A DNA stretch of 55,959 nt from Parazoarcus communis SWub3 = DSM 12120 (GCF_003226565.1 NZ_QKOE01000023.1:1-55959); one strand, 5' to 3'; positions 41,988-51,642 are shown, counted from the stretch's first letter. Notes: generated by a model from the letters alone, not told the origin. Program-made: numbers and translations.

Positions 41988-43589
41988 ATGGACAACAAGA
42001 GAAAACCCCGGGCAGGCGCGCCCCTACTGCTGAAGCGAGTCACCCTCGCCCTGGTCTCGGCAGGCTGTGCCCTGCCGGTGTACGCAGCAGACAGCAGCTT
42101 GAAGATCGATGGCTACCTGCGTCAGGAGCTGTCGTGGAACACGCTGGACTGGGATGACACCCCGGGCTACGACGACCGCGGCAAACTGTCGATGGCGCGC
42201 ACCACGGCCCGTCTGAACCTGGACTGGAAGGCCGCCGAGAACGTCTCGGTCGTTGCCAAGCTGCGTGCAGTGGGCGAAGCAAAAACGCCGTTCCTGCGCC
42301 ATCTGGAGAAGATGGGCGCGCACAACTACCACAACGGCGATATCATGGAGTTGTACAACCGTAACGAGATCAGCGACGTGATCCGCGAGTTGTATGTGGA
42401 TTTCGGCATTGGCGACCGTACCCGCGTACGCCTGGGCAAGCAGCAGATCGCCTGGGGCGAGACCGACTTCTTCGCCGCCAACGACCTGGTGCACGGTTTC
42501 GACTGGACCTGGCGTTCCTTCCTTGAGCCGGCCAACGAAGAACTGCGCAAGGCCAACATCATGGCCAAGGTCAACATCGACGTCCCCGAACTGGACGGCG
42601 GCCTGGAAGTCTTCGTGCGCCCGGGCTGGGACCGCAAGAAGGACATCGGAACCGAACTCGAGATCTACGGTGGCCGCTGGTCCAGCCAGCCCTATGCCGG
42701 CGTGGACTTCCGCAACATCGACCCCTACGACTACGAGAACAAGAAAGGTGACGTGCGTGACGTCACCGGCGGTATCCGCTGGAGCGGCATGGCCGGGGAC
42801 ATCAACTACTCGCTGTCCTACCTGAAAACCTACTGGGCCAGCCCGGTGATGAACGGCACCAGCAAGTTCAACGGCATTCCCGGCACCAGCCCGGTGGAAA
42901 CCGAAGGCCGCGCAGACACCACAGGCCTGTTTGGCAACATCATCTACCCGACGGTTGATGTGTTCGGCTTTACCGCCAGTGGCTATGCAGAGTGGGCCGA
43001 TGCGGTATTCAGCACCGAAGTCGCCTACGTCAAGGACGCACCCTACAACTTCTCCGCCATCCCCGGCTCACTGGCCTCACAGGTGGTCGCCCCCGGCTTT
43101 GACGGCATCAAGTACAAGGACGTGCTGGCGTGGATGATCCGCATGGACAAGAACCTTGCATTCACCCAGTCGCTGCTCGGCACCGAAAAGCCGATGTTCT
43201 TCTCGGTGCAGCTGTTCGACAAGTGGATCCAGAACTACGACGGCGATGATCGTTTGCTGAACTCGGTCGGCTGGGGTGGCCGCGCCAAGGAGCACAACGT
43301 GCTGCTGACCGGTATTTTCAGCATGAGCTATGACAACGGCCGCGTTCGCCCTGAACTGGTCGTCGGTACCGACCTGAGCAACGGTGGTGGCTTCCTGGTG
43401 CCCTCGGTCACCGTCGAGCTGGCCAAGAACTGGCGCTGGAAGGTCGAGTACGACAAGTTCTGGAATGAAGAGAGCCGCAACGGCAACAAGTGCGCTGCCC
43501 CCAATGCCGGCATGTGCGACAAGTCCGCCCTGTTCGGCTACTTCCACAAACGCGACCAGCTGTACACCAGCCTGACCTATCTGTTCTGA
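41988..43589 (+). CDS. DUF1302 family outer-membrane protein
   Basis: A 533-aa protein with a signal peptide (about 1-34, ending LPVYA). The mature protein has DUF1302 features: DSSLKIDGYLRQELSWNT, many alternating aromatic/polar strands, the segment VRLGKQQIAWGETDFF and a C-terminal strand ending in LTYLF, as expected for an outer-membrane beta-barrel. GGGAG lies before ATG 41988. It is probably the outer-membrane partner of the RND transporter, for uptake or export of a hydrophobic compound (inference). Confidence 0.87.
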   Translation: MDNKRKPRAGAPLLLKRVTLALVSAGCALPVYAADSSLKIDGYLRQELSWNTLDWDDTPGYDDRGKLSMARTTARLNLDWKAAENVSVVAKLRAVGEAKTPFLRHLEKMGAHNYHNGDIMELYNRNEISDVIRELYVDFGIGDRTRVRLGKQQIAWGETDFFAANDLVHGFDWTWRSFLEPANEELRKANIMAKVNIDVPELDGGLEVFVRPGWDRKKDIGTELEIYGGRWSSQPYAGVDFRNIDPYDYENKKGDVRDVTGGIRWSGMAGDINYSLSYLKTYWASPVMNGTSKFNGIPGTSPVETEGRADTTGLFGNIIYPTVDVFGFTASGYAEWADAVFSTEVAYVKDAPYNFSAIPGSLASQVVAPGFDGIKYKDVLAWMIRMDKNLAFTQSLLGTEKPMFFSVQLFDKWIQNYDGDDRLLNSVGWGGRAKEHNVLLTGIFSMSYDNGRVRPELVVGTDLSNGGGFLVPSVTVELAKNWRWKVEYDKFWNEESRNGNKCAAPNAGMCDKSALFGYFHKRDQLYTSLTYLF

Positions 43590-43606
43590 CCCACGGGAGT
43601 AACCCA

Positions 43607-44875
43607 ATGACCATGATGAAAAAGCCCCTGATGGGTGTGCTTGCTGCCGCCCTGACCATCTGCAGCCTGAGCCTCGCCCAGGCCGCCGAATTGCCGGCTG
43701 GCACGGTGATCTCTGCCGAGAACATCGACAAGATCAAGAACGACACCTTCGAAGGCCACACCATTGCCAGCCTGCTCACCGAGCGCATGGAATGGCGTAT
43801 CCGCAACAGCGGCATGAAGGTACCGCTGGCAAAGGCCAAGGAGATTCCGCTCGATCCGAAGTGGGTCAAGGCCTCGCAAGCCAATGCGGGCAAGACCAAG
43901 ATCAATGCCGAAACCTGTCAGGTTGACGGCTGGGAAGCGGGCCAGCCTTTCCCCACCATCGACATGAAGGACCCCCAGGCCGCCGAGAAGGTGATCTGGA
44001 ACTGGCACCTCGGCCAGTTGAGTGGCGATCTGGCCCACGCGCCCTTCTTCACCCAGGTGCTGATCGACGGCACCAAGGGCGTCCATGCCGAACCCGTGGC
44101 CGAGTTCATCCGTTATTCGATGAAGGGGCGACTCTCTGGCGACGCCACCGAAGGCGACGGCAGCGAGCGCGGCCGTCAGTTGCTGTACTTCAAGGCACCG
44201 TCGGACATGAAGGGCCTGGGCACCTTCACCATCATGTACGACTCGGCCAAGGTACCGGACGTGTGGGCCTACATTCCGGCCGTGCGCCGTGTTCGCCGCC
44301 TGTCCGGCGGTGCGTGGATGGACCCGGTCGGCTCGTCCGATCAGCTGCAGGATGACCTCGAGATCTTCAACGCCCGCCCCTGCTGGTATCCGGAATACAA
44401 GATGCTGGGCAAGCGCACGGTGCTGGCAGTGGCCAACAGCAAGCAGCAGCTGTGGAACCGCAGTGGCAAGACTTTCGAGGAGAAGTACCCGGTACTCGAC
44501 AACAAGGCGCCGTTCTGGAACATGAACAACAACGTCTATGAGCCGCGCGAGGTCTACGTGATCGAAGCCATCACGCCGTCCGAGCACCCCTACAGCAAGA
44601 AGGTGCTGTATGTGGATACCAAGTATCCGCGGATCTATTACGGCGAAGCCTACAACCGCAAGGGTGAATTCTGGAAGATGATGGAATTCCACTCCTACCC
44701 GGCCAAGGCGGAAGACGGCTTCACCGACGTCCGTAGCGCCGGCGGCACCATCATCGACTTCCAGCGCAATCACGCCACCGTGTTCCTGGTTGACTCGGCA
44801 TCGTGGAAGACCAACGTCCCGGGCATGAGCTCGAAGGACTTCACCCTGCAGACCCTGCAGGCTGCCGGACGCTAA
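43607..44875 (+). CDS. DUF1329 family periplasmic protein (LolA/LolB-like fold)
   Basis: A 422-aa exported protein with a signal peptide (about 1-26, ending LAQAA), 17 bp after the DUF1302 gene with GGGAG in front of ATG 43607. The DUF1329 pattern is clear: VPDVWAYIPAVRRVRRLSGG, the NARPCWYPEYKMLGKR segment and the C-terminal KMMEFHSYP. The domain is thought to share the lipoprotein-carrier fold of LolA/LolB, so it may shuttle a hydrophobic ligand between the RND pump and the DUF1302 barrel. Last gene of the cluster. Confidence 0.88.
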   Translation: MTMMKKPLMGVLAAALTICSLSLAQAAELPAGTVISAENIDKIKNDTFEGHTIASLLTERMEWRIRNSGMKVPLAKAKEIPLDPKWVKASQANAGKTKINAETCQVDGWEAGQPFPTIDMKDPQAAEKVIWNWHLGQLSGDLAHAPFFTQVLIDGTKGVHAEPVAEFIRYSMKGRLSGDATEGDGSERGRQLLYFKAPSDMKGLGTFTIMYDSAKVPDVWAYIPAVRRVRRLSGGAWMDPVGSSDQLQDDLEIFNARPCWYPEYKMLGKRTVLAVANSKQQLWNRSGKTFEEKYPVLDNKAPFWNMNNNVYEPREVYVIEAITPSEHPYSKKVLYVDTKYPRIYYGEAYNRKGEFWKMMEFHSYPAKAEDGFTDVRSAGGTIIDFQRNHATVFLVDSASWKTNVPGMSSKDFTLQTLQAAGR

Positions 44876-44883
44876 GTCCAGCA

Positions 44884-44920
44884 CCGCCCGGGCGCGCTCC
44901 CTTATGGGAGCCCCGGGCGG
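44884..44920 (+). terminator. Probable terminator after the DUF1329 gene
   Basis: A GC-rich stem with one bulge (44884-44901 with 44906-44920) and a TTAT loop lies 9 bp after the stop. The T-run is weak, so termination may need Rho. Confidence 0.6.
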
Positions 44921-44940
44921 CTCCTGTCATTCATACCAAC

Positions 44941-45001
44941 GGCGGGATTTCATCCCGCCCTACCCGCCCGACACCGCCGTAGGGCGGGTGACAACCCCGC
45001 C
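44941..45001. repeat. REP-like palindrome cluster
   Basis: GGCGGGAT-ttc-ATCCCGCC (44941-44959) is followed by ACCCGCCC (44962-44969) pairing with GGGCGGGT (44982-44989). A third, alternative pairing joins GGCGGGT to ACCCCGCC at the end. The core TAGGGCGGG occurs in both orientations, as in REP-type intergenic repeats of betaproteobacteria. Confidence 0.6.
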
Positions 45002-45311
45002 GCCACCGGCAGACTCACCTGGCAGGCCTTGGAGCGGCATCTGAAGTCATCATTTATGCAGTCAGTCAGCATTTTCTGCTTGGCGCGCACACCGTTCTGA
45101 ATCACAATACTTAAAAGAGGGTTATAGCAAACGATATAGAGTCGCATCGCACTCTCACTGTCCTCTCCGCACTCAACTCCAGCGTATGTGCCCGCCGGAG
45201 TCCCACTCAACGGTAGCAACGGGTTTGGCGGATTCGACAGAAGCACCATCAGATGCGCTCGATACCACGAACAACAAGATTGCCTCCCCGGCCGCAGACA
45301 GGATGTGACCC
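45002..45311. other. Spacer before the second globin-coupled sensor
   Basis: About 310 bp. A 40-codon frame (45186-45308) ends three bases before the GTG of the sensor but has no ribosome site and no recognisable motif, so it is not called. An AT-richer segment at about 45105-45145 could hold the promoter. Nothing else is supported. Confidence 0.45.
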
Positions 45312-47891
45312 GTGCATTTCGACATGAACGATGTTGCTGCAGCACTTGGGCTCGATGACGAGGCAATCGAGCGCCGCAAGGCCTTCCTGAACTTCACCAC
45401 AGACGACGCAGCACGTTTGCGCGAGCTCAATGCAATGCTCAAGGCGCATACCGCGACCTTTGTCGAGCATTTCTATCGCCATCTGAGCGAGTTCGACGAG
45501 ACCGGCAAGCTATTGTCCGACCCCGCCACACTCAAACGACTGCAGAACAGTCAGGCGCGCTACTTCGATGGTCTCACTGCCGGTGACTACGGTCGGGACT
45601 ATGTGCTGGACCGCCTGCTTGTGGGCAGCGTGCATCACCATGTGGGGCTGGCACCATCGTGGTATCTGGGTGCCTACGCCAACTATCTGGTCGATCTGTT
45701 TCCCGAGGTTCAGACGCGCCTGAACGAAAAAGGGCAGGACTTCATGGCGGCGGCGCAATCGCTGGTCAAGATCGTGCTGTTCGATGTCAGCCTGGCAATT
45801 GACACCTATATCGCGGCACGCGACCAGACCATCCTGGGATTGAAGAACCACGCCGAAGTGGTTTTTGACAGCATCCATGCCGGCATCCTGGTACTGTCAT
45901 CCGACTTGTCTGTACTGTCGTCCAACCGTGCGTTCCGTAATATGTTCGCGCTCTCGCGCAACGAGGTGGCCGGCCGCAGGCTTGCAGACATCATTGCCAC
46001 ACCAGCACTTGAGCAGCGCGCGCATGAGGTCGCGCGCCACGGTGCAGAATATCGAGCCCTGCCCCTGCAGCTCGAAACCGTCACCAACAGACTATGCAAG
46101 CAAGTGCGCGTCACGCTGCGCCGTATCGCGTCAGGATCGGGCGAAACGGATATCCTGCTGGTCGTTGAGGAAATCAGCGCCGAGGAACGCCTGCGGCGGG
46201 AGGCCGAATCACGCCTGCTGCGCAACGAGGCCATGCTGCGCCAGGCGCAATCCGTTGCCCGCATCGGCAGCTGGAGCCTGCATCCGGACGGTCGCGGCGG
46301 ACACGTTCTCGAGTGGTCGGCCGAAACCTACCGTCTGTTTGGCTTGGCACTCGATACGCCGGTCGACTACCCGCTGTTTCTGGCGCGGGTTCATCCCGAA
46401 GACCGGCTCCGGGTTGACAAGGCCTGGCGGGATGCCCAACTCGGTAAGCCGTATCGTGTCGAGCACCGGATCGAGCTGGATGGGCAGGCGCTCTGGCTGG
46501 AGAACCGCGCCGAGCTCGAGTTCGACGATGACGGCCAGATGATCTGTGCAATCGGTACGGTCCAGGACATCACCGAGCGGATGACGGCCGAGCACCAGAT
46601 CGAACAACTCGCCTTCTTCGACGCCCTGACCGGCCTGCCCAACCGTGCGCTGTTTCAGGACCGCCTCAACCAGGCGCTGGCGCATGCAGACCGCCACAAT
46701 CTGCCGGTTGCGCTGATGTTCATCGATCTCGACCGTTTCAAGGAGATCAACGATACCCAGGGGCACGACTGCGGCGATCTGGTACTGACCGAGGTCGCAA
46801 GACGCTTCGAGACCGCACTGCGCCAGGACGAGACCCTGGCGCGACTGGGCGGTGACGAGTTCGTGGTCATTGCCCACAAGACCGATCGCACTGGCGCCAG
46901 CGTGATCGCCGAACGCCTGATCGGTACCCTTGCACCACCGATCGCCGCCAAGAACCAGCATTTCACCCTGGGTGCCAGCATCGGCATTGCCCTGTATCCG
47001 GAAGACGGCCAGGACAGCCGGCAACTGCTCAAGCACTCGGATATCGCCATGTACCGGGCCAAGACCACCAGTAGCGGATTCTGCTTCTACGGTGCCGAAA
47101 TGGGTCACGAACTGGCGCGACGCCTGGAAGTCGCCATGCGCTTCAACGACGCCCTGAACGAACAGCGACTTCAACTGCACTACCAGCCGCAGTGTGACAT
47201 CGAGAGCGGCCGCCTGACCGGTGCGGAGGCCCTGCTACGCTGGTTCGATCCTGACTGGGGCTGGATGAGCCCGGCGGAGTTCATCCCCATCGCCGAAAGT
47301 CGCGGCATGATGACGCGGGTCGGCGAATGGGTGCTGAACACCGTATGCCATCAATTGCGGAAGTGGCGGCACTTGGGCCACACCCTCAACGGCCGTGTCG
47401 CCATCAACGTTGCTGCTCAGCAGATCGAGCAACACGACTTTGCTCAGCGTGCGCTGGCGATCGCACGCTCGACCGGGGTTGCCCCAACCCAGATCGAGTT
47501 CGAGATCACCGAATCCGGAATGATGCGCGACCCGGAAAGCGCGATGCGTGTCACCCACGAACTGGTGAAGGCCGGATTCACGATCTCGATCGACGACTTC
47601 GGCACCGGCCACTCATCGCTGGCCTACCTGAAGCGTTTTCCGGCAGACAAGCTCAAGATCGACATGTCTTTCGTGCGTCACATGCTGCGTGACCGCAACG
47701 ATCACAGCATTGTCGCGACCGTCGTCGCCATGGCCCGCAGCCTGGGGCTGAAGGCGCTGGCCGAAGGCGTGGAGCACGCCGAGCAGGCCGACAGCCTGTT
47801 CGAGATGGGATGCAGTGAAGCCCAGGGCTATCTGTTCGGCAAGCCTGTCGGCGCCGACGATTTCGCCGCACGGTGGTTTGCTGCGGCCTGA
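45312..47891 (+). CDS. Globin-coupled sensor with PAS, GGDEF and EAL domains (paralogue)
   Basis: An 859-aa protein from GTG 45312 (GGAT upstream; ATG 45324 is an alternative). Same order as the 18635-21235 protein: globin sensor (about 5-165; VHHHVGLAPSWYLGAY), PAS (about 180-290), PAS/PAC (about 310-425), GGDEF (intact motif in LGGDEFVVIAHK) and EAL (EALLRW, DDFGTG, AEGVEH, QGYLF). The I-site is again altered (RQDE). Extensive shared motifs along the full length mark the two as paralogues. Both synthesis and hydrolysis of c-di-GMP look possible. It follows the transport cluster and is not preceded by XylS-type boxes. Confidence 0.92.
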   Translation: MHFDMNDVAAALGLDDEAIERRKAFLNFTTDDAARLRELNAMLKAHTATFVEHFYRHLSEFDETGKLLSDPATLKRLQNSQARYFDGLTAGDYGRDYVLDRLLVGSVHHHVGLAPSWYLGAYANYLVDLFPEVQTRLNEKGQDFMAAAQSLVKIVLFDVSLAIDTYIAARDQTILGLKNHAEVVFDSIHAGILVLSSDLSVLSSNRAFRNMFALSRNEVAGRRLADIIATPALEQRAHEVARHGAEYRALPLQLETVTNRLCKQVRVTLRRIASGSGETDILLVVEEISAEERLRREAESRLLRNEAMLRQAQSVARIGSWSLHPDGRGGHVLEWSAETYRLFGLALDTPVDYPLFLARVHPEDRLRVDKAWRDAQLGKPYRVEHRIELDGQALWLENRAELEFDDDGQMICAIGTVQDITERMTAEHQIEQLAFFDALTGLPNRALFQDRLNQALAHADRHNLPVALMFIDLDRFKEINDTQGHDCGDLVLTEVARRFETALRQDETLARLGGDEFVVIAHKTDRTGASVIAERLIGTLAPPIAAKNQHFTLGASIGIALYPEDGQDSRQLLKHSDIAMYRAKTTSSGFCFYGAEMGHELARRLEVAMRFNDALNEQRLQLHYQPQCDIESGRLTGAEALLRWFDPDWGWMSPAEFIPIAESRGMMTRVGEWVLNTVCHQLRKWRHLGHTLNGRVAINVAAQQIEQHDFAQRALAIARSTGVAPTQIEFEITESGMMRDPESAMRVTHELVKAGFTISIDDFGTGHSSLAYLKRFPADKLKIDMSFVRHMLRDRNDHSIVATVVAMARSLGLKALAEGVEHAEQADSLFEMGCSEAQGYLFGKPVGADDFAARWFAAA

Positions 47892-47912
47892 GCACCCACT
47901 GCCGCAAGGCGG

Positions 47913-48674
47913 TCAGGCGGCGCACATGCCGCCATCGATTGAAAGCGTGGTCCCGGTCACATAGGACGACTGTGCCGAAAGCAGCCACAACACGGCGTTA
48001 CTGACCTCCCGGGGCGTACCGATCCGCGCCATCGGCACCCCGCCGGCATACATGAGGTCGTCCCCGCCGGTCACGCGATCCAGACTCGGTGTCTTGATCG
48101 GTCCCGGGCAGATGGCGTTGATACGGATGCCGTGGGCCGCATAGTCAAGTGCCGCAGCACGCGTCGCGCCGACAACACCGTGCTTCGCGGCCACATAGTA
48201 AGCCAGCCGCGGCATGGCCTTCAGGCCAAAGATCGAACTGTTGTTCACGATGCTGCCAGCAGCGCCGCCTTCGAGCATCGCCCGCGCAGCATGCTTCATC
48301 ATGTAGAGCACGCCCTTGAGGTTCACGTCGATGACATCCGAGACATCCTCATCGGGCGTCTCGTGCATGTCATTGAATGCACGTTGCAGACCGGCATTGT
48401 TGAACGCACCGTCGATACGCCCGAAATGCGAAACGGCTCGCGCAACCAGCGCTGCACATTCCGTGGAGCGGGCGACATCGGTCTGCTGGAACAAGGCAAC
48501 ACCCCCCTGCGCCCGGATCTGGTCGGCCACCGCCTGACCGTCCAACTGATTTCGATTGCCAAGCACGACGCGCGCGCCGGCCTGCCCAAGCGCCAGACAG
48601 ACATCACGCCCCATACCACTCCCGCCGCCAGTCACGACGATCACCTTTCCCTCAAGATCCGGATAGGACTGCAT
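47913..48674 (-). CDS. Short-chain dehydrogenase/reductase (SDR)
   Basis: A 253-aa classical SDR. ATG 48674 has GGAGGG upstream. Motifs: TGGGSGMGRD for cofactor binding, FNNAG, a serine in NNSSIFG, YVAAKHG (Tyr-x3-Lys), and ICPGPIKTP. Last gene of the right-hand minus-strand operon, about 100 bp after the first amidase gene with a small hairpin between. Probably oxidises an alcohol intermediate with NAD(P)+; the substrate is unknown. Convergent with the globin sensor gene. Confidence 0.88.
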   Translation of the reverse strand: MQSYPDLEGKVIVVTGGGSGMGRDVCLALGQAGARVVLGNRNQLDGQAVADQIRAQGGVALFQQTDVARSTECAALVARAVSHFGRIDGAFNNAGLQRAFNDMHETPDEDVSDVIDVNLKGVLYMMKHAARAMLEGGAAGSIVNNSSIFGLKAMPRLAYYVAAKHGVVGATRAAALDYAAHGIRINAICPGPIKTPSLDRVTGGDDLMYAGGVPMARIGTPREVSNAVLWLLSAQSSYVTGTTLSIDGGMCAA

Positions 48675-48700
48675 CGGTCTTCCCTCCAGGAATACAAGAC

Positions 48701-48718
48701 GGACCCGCTTCCGGGTCC
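48701..48718 (-). other. Small hairpin in the operon gap
   Basis: GGACCCG-cttc-CGGGTCC, a 7-bp perfect stem, lies in the 101-bp gap between the amidase and SDR genes. No T-run follows on the minus strand; it may protect or process the transcript. Confidence 0.4.
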
Positions 48719-48775
48719 TGCACAAGTCGCAAGATGCGCAACAAGGATCCGACTCGTGTCAGCCGGACGAGCGCC

Positions 48776-50221
48776 TCACCTTGCAGCCGGGATACGTCCC
48801 AGCACTGCCTCAATGGCGATCCCGATGGCCAGCATGCGGCGATCCTGCCCTGCCGGACCATCAAGCTCCAGCCCCACCGGCAAACCTGTTGACGCCCCCA
48901 GACCGATCGGCAACTGGATCGATGGCAGGCAGGCACTGGCCGCGGGCTCGGTGTTCTGGATCAGTAGGTGGAAGTTCTCCGGCAGGCTCACTTCGGGACG
49001 TGCTACCGGGGCGACGATCGGCGTGGTCGGGAACACGAAGGCATCCAGCGCATGACGCTCGAACAACTCCCGGTAATGCGCCTTGAGCGCCGGCCTGCCA
49101 TGTTTGACCGCTTCCTCATACACCGGGCCGACATCGACCAGCGTCCCGTTCGGGCCAAAGGTCTTGCGCGCCAGGACCAGATCCTTGTAGAGGCCCTTCA
49201 CATCGGGACTGGCAATCCCTTCGTAAAGCGCCTCGATCGAGATGCCCGGTCCCTGCTCACGCAGATAGGCCACCATGTCATCGTAGGCTTCGTGGAACAC
49301 CACCGGAAAGCCGATCGGCTCGTTGAGTTCCTGCAATCGCGCCTCGGGAACCTCGATGAATTGCACCCCAACCGCTTCCAGACGGGTAATGGCCGAACGG
49401 GTCAATGCGTCGGTATCCGCATCCAGGTTGGCCCAGAACCCCTTCGCCACCCCAAGCCTCAGACGCCCCAGTTCGACGGGCGGCAGCGCTGCCTCGCCAG
49501 TGATCACCGCATCGAGCAAGGCAACATCGGCCATGCACAACGCCATTGGCCCGACTGCATCCCGGCTGTTGGAAATCGGGATCACCCCTTTTCCGGAATA
49601 CCGCCCCCACGACGGACGCAAGGAAGCACAGCCGTTGAGGGCGCAAGGAATCCGCATCGAGCCACCGGTATCGGTGCCCAGCGCCGCCATCGCCATACGG
49701 GCACCGAGCGCCGCGGCGCTTCCGGAAGACGAGCCCCCGGCGATGCGGGACGGGTCATACGGATTGCGCACCCCCACCACATCCGGGTGATGATAGGCAT
49801 GGTTGTATCCCGTCGCGCCGAAGGCCAGCTCGTGCATATTGGTCTTGCCGACCACGATGGCCCCGGCATCGCGCAATCGTTGCACCGTGGGGGCATCCCC
49901 GGCAGGCACGAATTTCGCCAGCGCCGGCGTCCCGGCCGTGGCCGGCAGGCCTGCTGCATGGATGTTGTCCTTGATGACCAGCGGTATTCCCGCCAACGGA
50001 CCCGGCGCTTTGCCCGCCACGCGGGCCTTGTCCGCCTCACGGGCCGCAAGCAAGGCGCCGTCGGCATCGAGGGTGATGAAGATATTCAACTCGGGTTGTG
50101 CGATCGCCCGCTCAAGATAAGTCCGGACCAGCGATTCACAGCTCGTCTCGCCTGCGGCGATGCTGGCCATTGCACCGGAAATGGTCAGGTCGGCAAAGCT
50201 GCCGGGAAAATGATCGTTCAT
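48776..50221 (-). CDS. Amidase-signature family hydrolase
   Basis: A 481-aa enzyme starting at ATG 50221 (AGGAG upstream). The Ser-cisSer-Lys triad is complete: K84 (LVIKDN), a cis-serine in AGGSSSGSAAA (about S164-165) and nucleophile S188 (GTDTGGSMR). Resembles indoleacetamide- or mandelamide-hydrolase-like members. Hydrolyses an amide to acid plus ammonia, or an aryl amide or ester. It lies 14 bp after the second amidase gene; two different amidases side by side suggest two successive amide cleavages or two substrates. Confidence 0.9.
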   Translation of the reverse strand: MNDHFPGSFADLTISGAMASIAAGETSCESLVRTYLERAIAQPELNIFITLDADGALLAAREADKARVAGKAPGPLAGIPLVIKDNIHAAGLPATAGTPALAKFVPAGDAPTVQRLRDAGAIVVGKTNMHELAFGATGYNHAYHHPDVVGVRNPYDPSRIAGGSSSGSAAALGARMAMAALGTDTGGSMRIPCALNGCASLRPSWGRYSGKGVIPISNSRDAVGPMALCMADVALLDAVITGEAALPPVELGRLRLGVAKGFWANLDADTDALTRSAITRLEAVGVQFIEVPEARLQELNEPIGFPVVFHEAYDDMVAYLREQGPGISIEALYEGIASPDVKGLYKDLVLARKTFGPNGTLVDVGPVYEEAVKHGRPALKAHYRELFERHALDAFVFPTTPIVAPVARPEVSLPENFHLLIQNTEPAASACLPSIQLPIGLGASTGLPVGLELDGPAGQDRRMLAIGIAIEAVLGRIPAAR

Positions 50222-50235
50222 ATTGGCTCCTGCAC

Positions 50236-51642
50236 TCAGAGTTGGGGATGACGACGATGCCACTGCGTCGCGCCCTGGAAGACTTGACCAGCCTGCAACA
50301 AGAGGCCCTCTGCACCCTTGCGGCTGACCAGCTGGAAACCGATCGGCATGCCGCCGGCAGTCAACCCGCCCGGCAGGGTCAGGGCCGGATGACCACTGAC
50401 ATCGAAAGGCGCGGTGAACTGGATCAGGCGCTGGTTGAGTTCGGGATCCTGAGCCAGGGCCCCCAACTGCTCATGGGTCGGAGCGGCAAAAGGCTGTACC
50501 GGGACCAACAGCATGTCCAGGGTGTCGAGCAAGGCCGTCATGCGCCCGGTGAAGGCCATGCCTTCAAGAATGGCGCGCTGGTAGCGCATGCCATCCACGC
50601 TACGTCCGACATCGATCAAGCGGCTCAGCGCCGGTCCGTACTCGCTCGCCCGGGCCGGATAGGTGTCGGCATGCGCCACCGCGGTCTGCACGCCACACAG
50701 CACCTCCCATTCGCCGGCAACATGCCAGGACTCGGGCGTTTTCACCTCGACGATTTCTGCCCCCAAGGCCTGGAGAGCACGTACGACGCTCTCCATCGCA
50801 GCAAGGGTTTCGCCATCGGTGGCGCGCGCATTCCAGGCGGAATCCAGCCCGATGCGCAGGCCGCGAAGGCTGTCGAATGACGCAGTGTCATGCACCACGG
50901 TGGTCAGCTGTGACGTCGGATCGAGCGGATCCGGACCTGCGATCGCCTGGAACAGCAATGCGGCGTCGCGCGCAGAACGTGCGATTGGACCGACATGATC
51001 GAGCGTCGCCGCCAGCTCGAACATGCCGTGACGACTGACCCGGCCCCATGACGGCTTCAGCCCGGTCAGCCCATTGGCCGCACAGGGAAAGCGGATCGAC
51101 CCACCGGTGTCGGTGCCCAGCGAAGCAAAGCACAGACCCGCGCTGGTCGCCACCGCCGAGCCGCTGGAGGAAGCCCCCGTCCAGTGATTCGCCCCCCAGG
51201 GGTTCACCGGCGGGCTCAGGGTGGGATGATGGGTGGCAAACGCGCCCTCGGTCAGCTGCAGTTTGCCCAGGATGATTGCCCCCGCTTCGCGCAGGCGGCG
51301 AACCACCGTGGCATCCTGCTGTGGGACGAAGTCACGGTAAATCGTGGTCCCCGCCGCAGTCGCGACACCGCGGGTCCAGAACAGGTCCTTTACCGCGACG
51401 GGCACACCATGCAAGGGTCCGCGATAGTTGCCACGCTCGATCTCGAGCTCGGCCGTGCTCGCTGCCTCCAGCGCCTCATAGGCCATCACCCGGGCATAGG
51501 CATGCAGTCGCCCTTCCAGACTCTCGATGCGGTCGAGCTGGCTGCGTACCAGCTCCACTGGCGACAAGGCCCGCCGCTTGAGCAGCGGCGCAAGCTCGGA
51601 GATCTCCAGGTAATGCCAGTCTTCCATCGTGATCGCGGTCAT
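50236..51642 (-). CDS. Amidase-signature family hydrolase (second)
   Basis: A 468-aa enzyme with K85 (VAVKDL), serines in TGASSSGSA (about S158-160) and nucleophile S182 (GTDTGGSIR). Shorter than and clearly different from the neighbouring amidase, so not a recent duplicate. Its ATG overlaps the stop of the alpha/beta hydrolase gene by 4 nt, indicating coupled translation. Substrate unknown; probably an amide in the same degradation route. Confidence 0.9.
   Translation of the reverse strand: MTAITMEDWHYLEISELAPLLKRRALSPVELVRSQLDRIESLEGRLHAYARVMAYEALEAASTAELEIERGNYRGPLHGVPVAVKDLFWTRGVATAAGTTIYRDFVPQQDATVVRRLREAGAIILGKLQLTEGAFATHHPTLSPPVNPWGANHWTGASSSGSAVATSAGLCFASLGTDTGGSIRFPCAANGLTGLKPSWGRVSRHGMFELAATLDHVGPIARSARDAALLFQAIAGPDPLDPTSQLTTVVHDTASFDSLRGLRIGLDSAWNARATDGETLAAMESVVRALQALGAEIVEVKTPESWHVAGEWEVLCGVQTAVAHADTYPARASEYGPALSRLIDVGRSVDGMRYQRAILEGMAFTGRMTALLDTLDMLLVPVQPFAAPTHEQLGALAQDPELNQRLIQFTAPFDVSGHPALTLPGGLTAGGMPIGFQLVSRKGAEGLLLQAGQVFQGATQWHRRHPQL

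Noticed and set aside
45186-45308. 40-codon frame ending just before the second globin sensor
   Set aside because: No ribosome site or motif, and it does not resemble the four-cysteine peptide before the first sensor.
48968-50251. 427-codon plus-strand frame opposite the first amidase gene
   Set aside because: Antisense shadow; the amidase on the minus strand has its complete catalytic triad.
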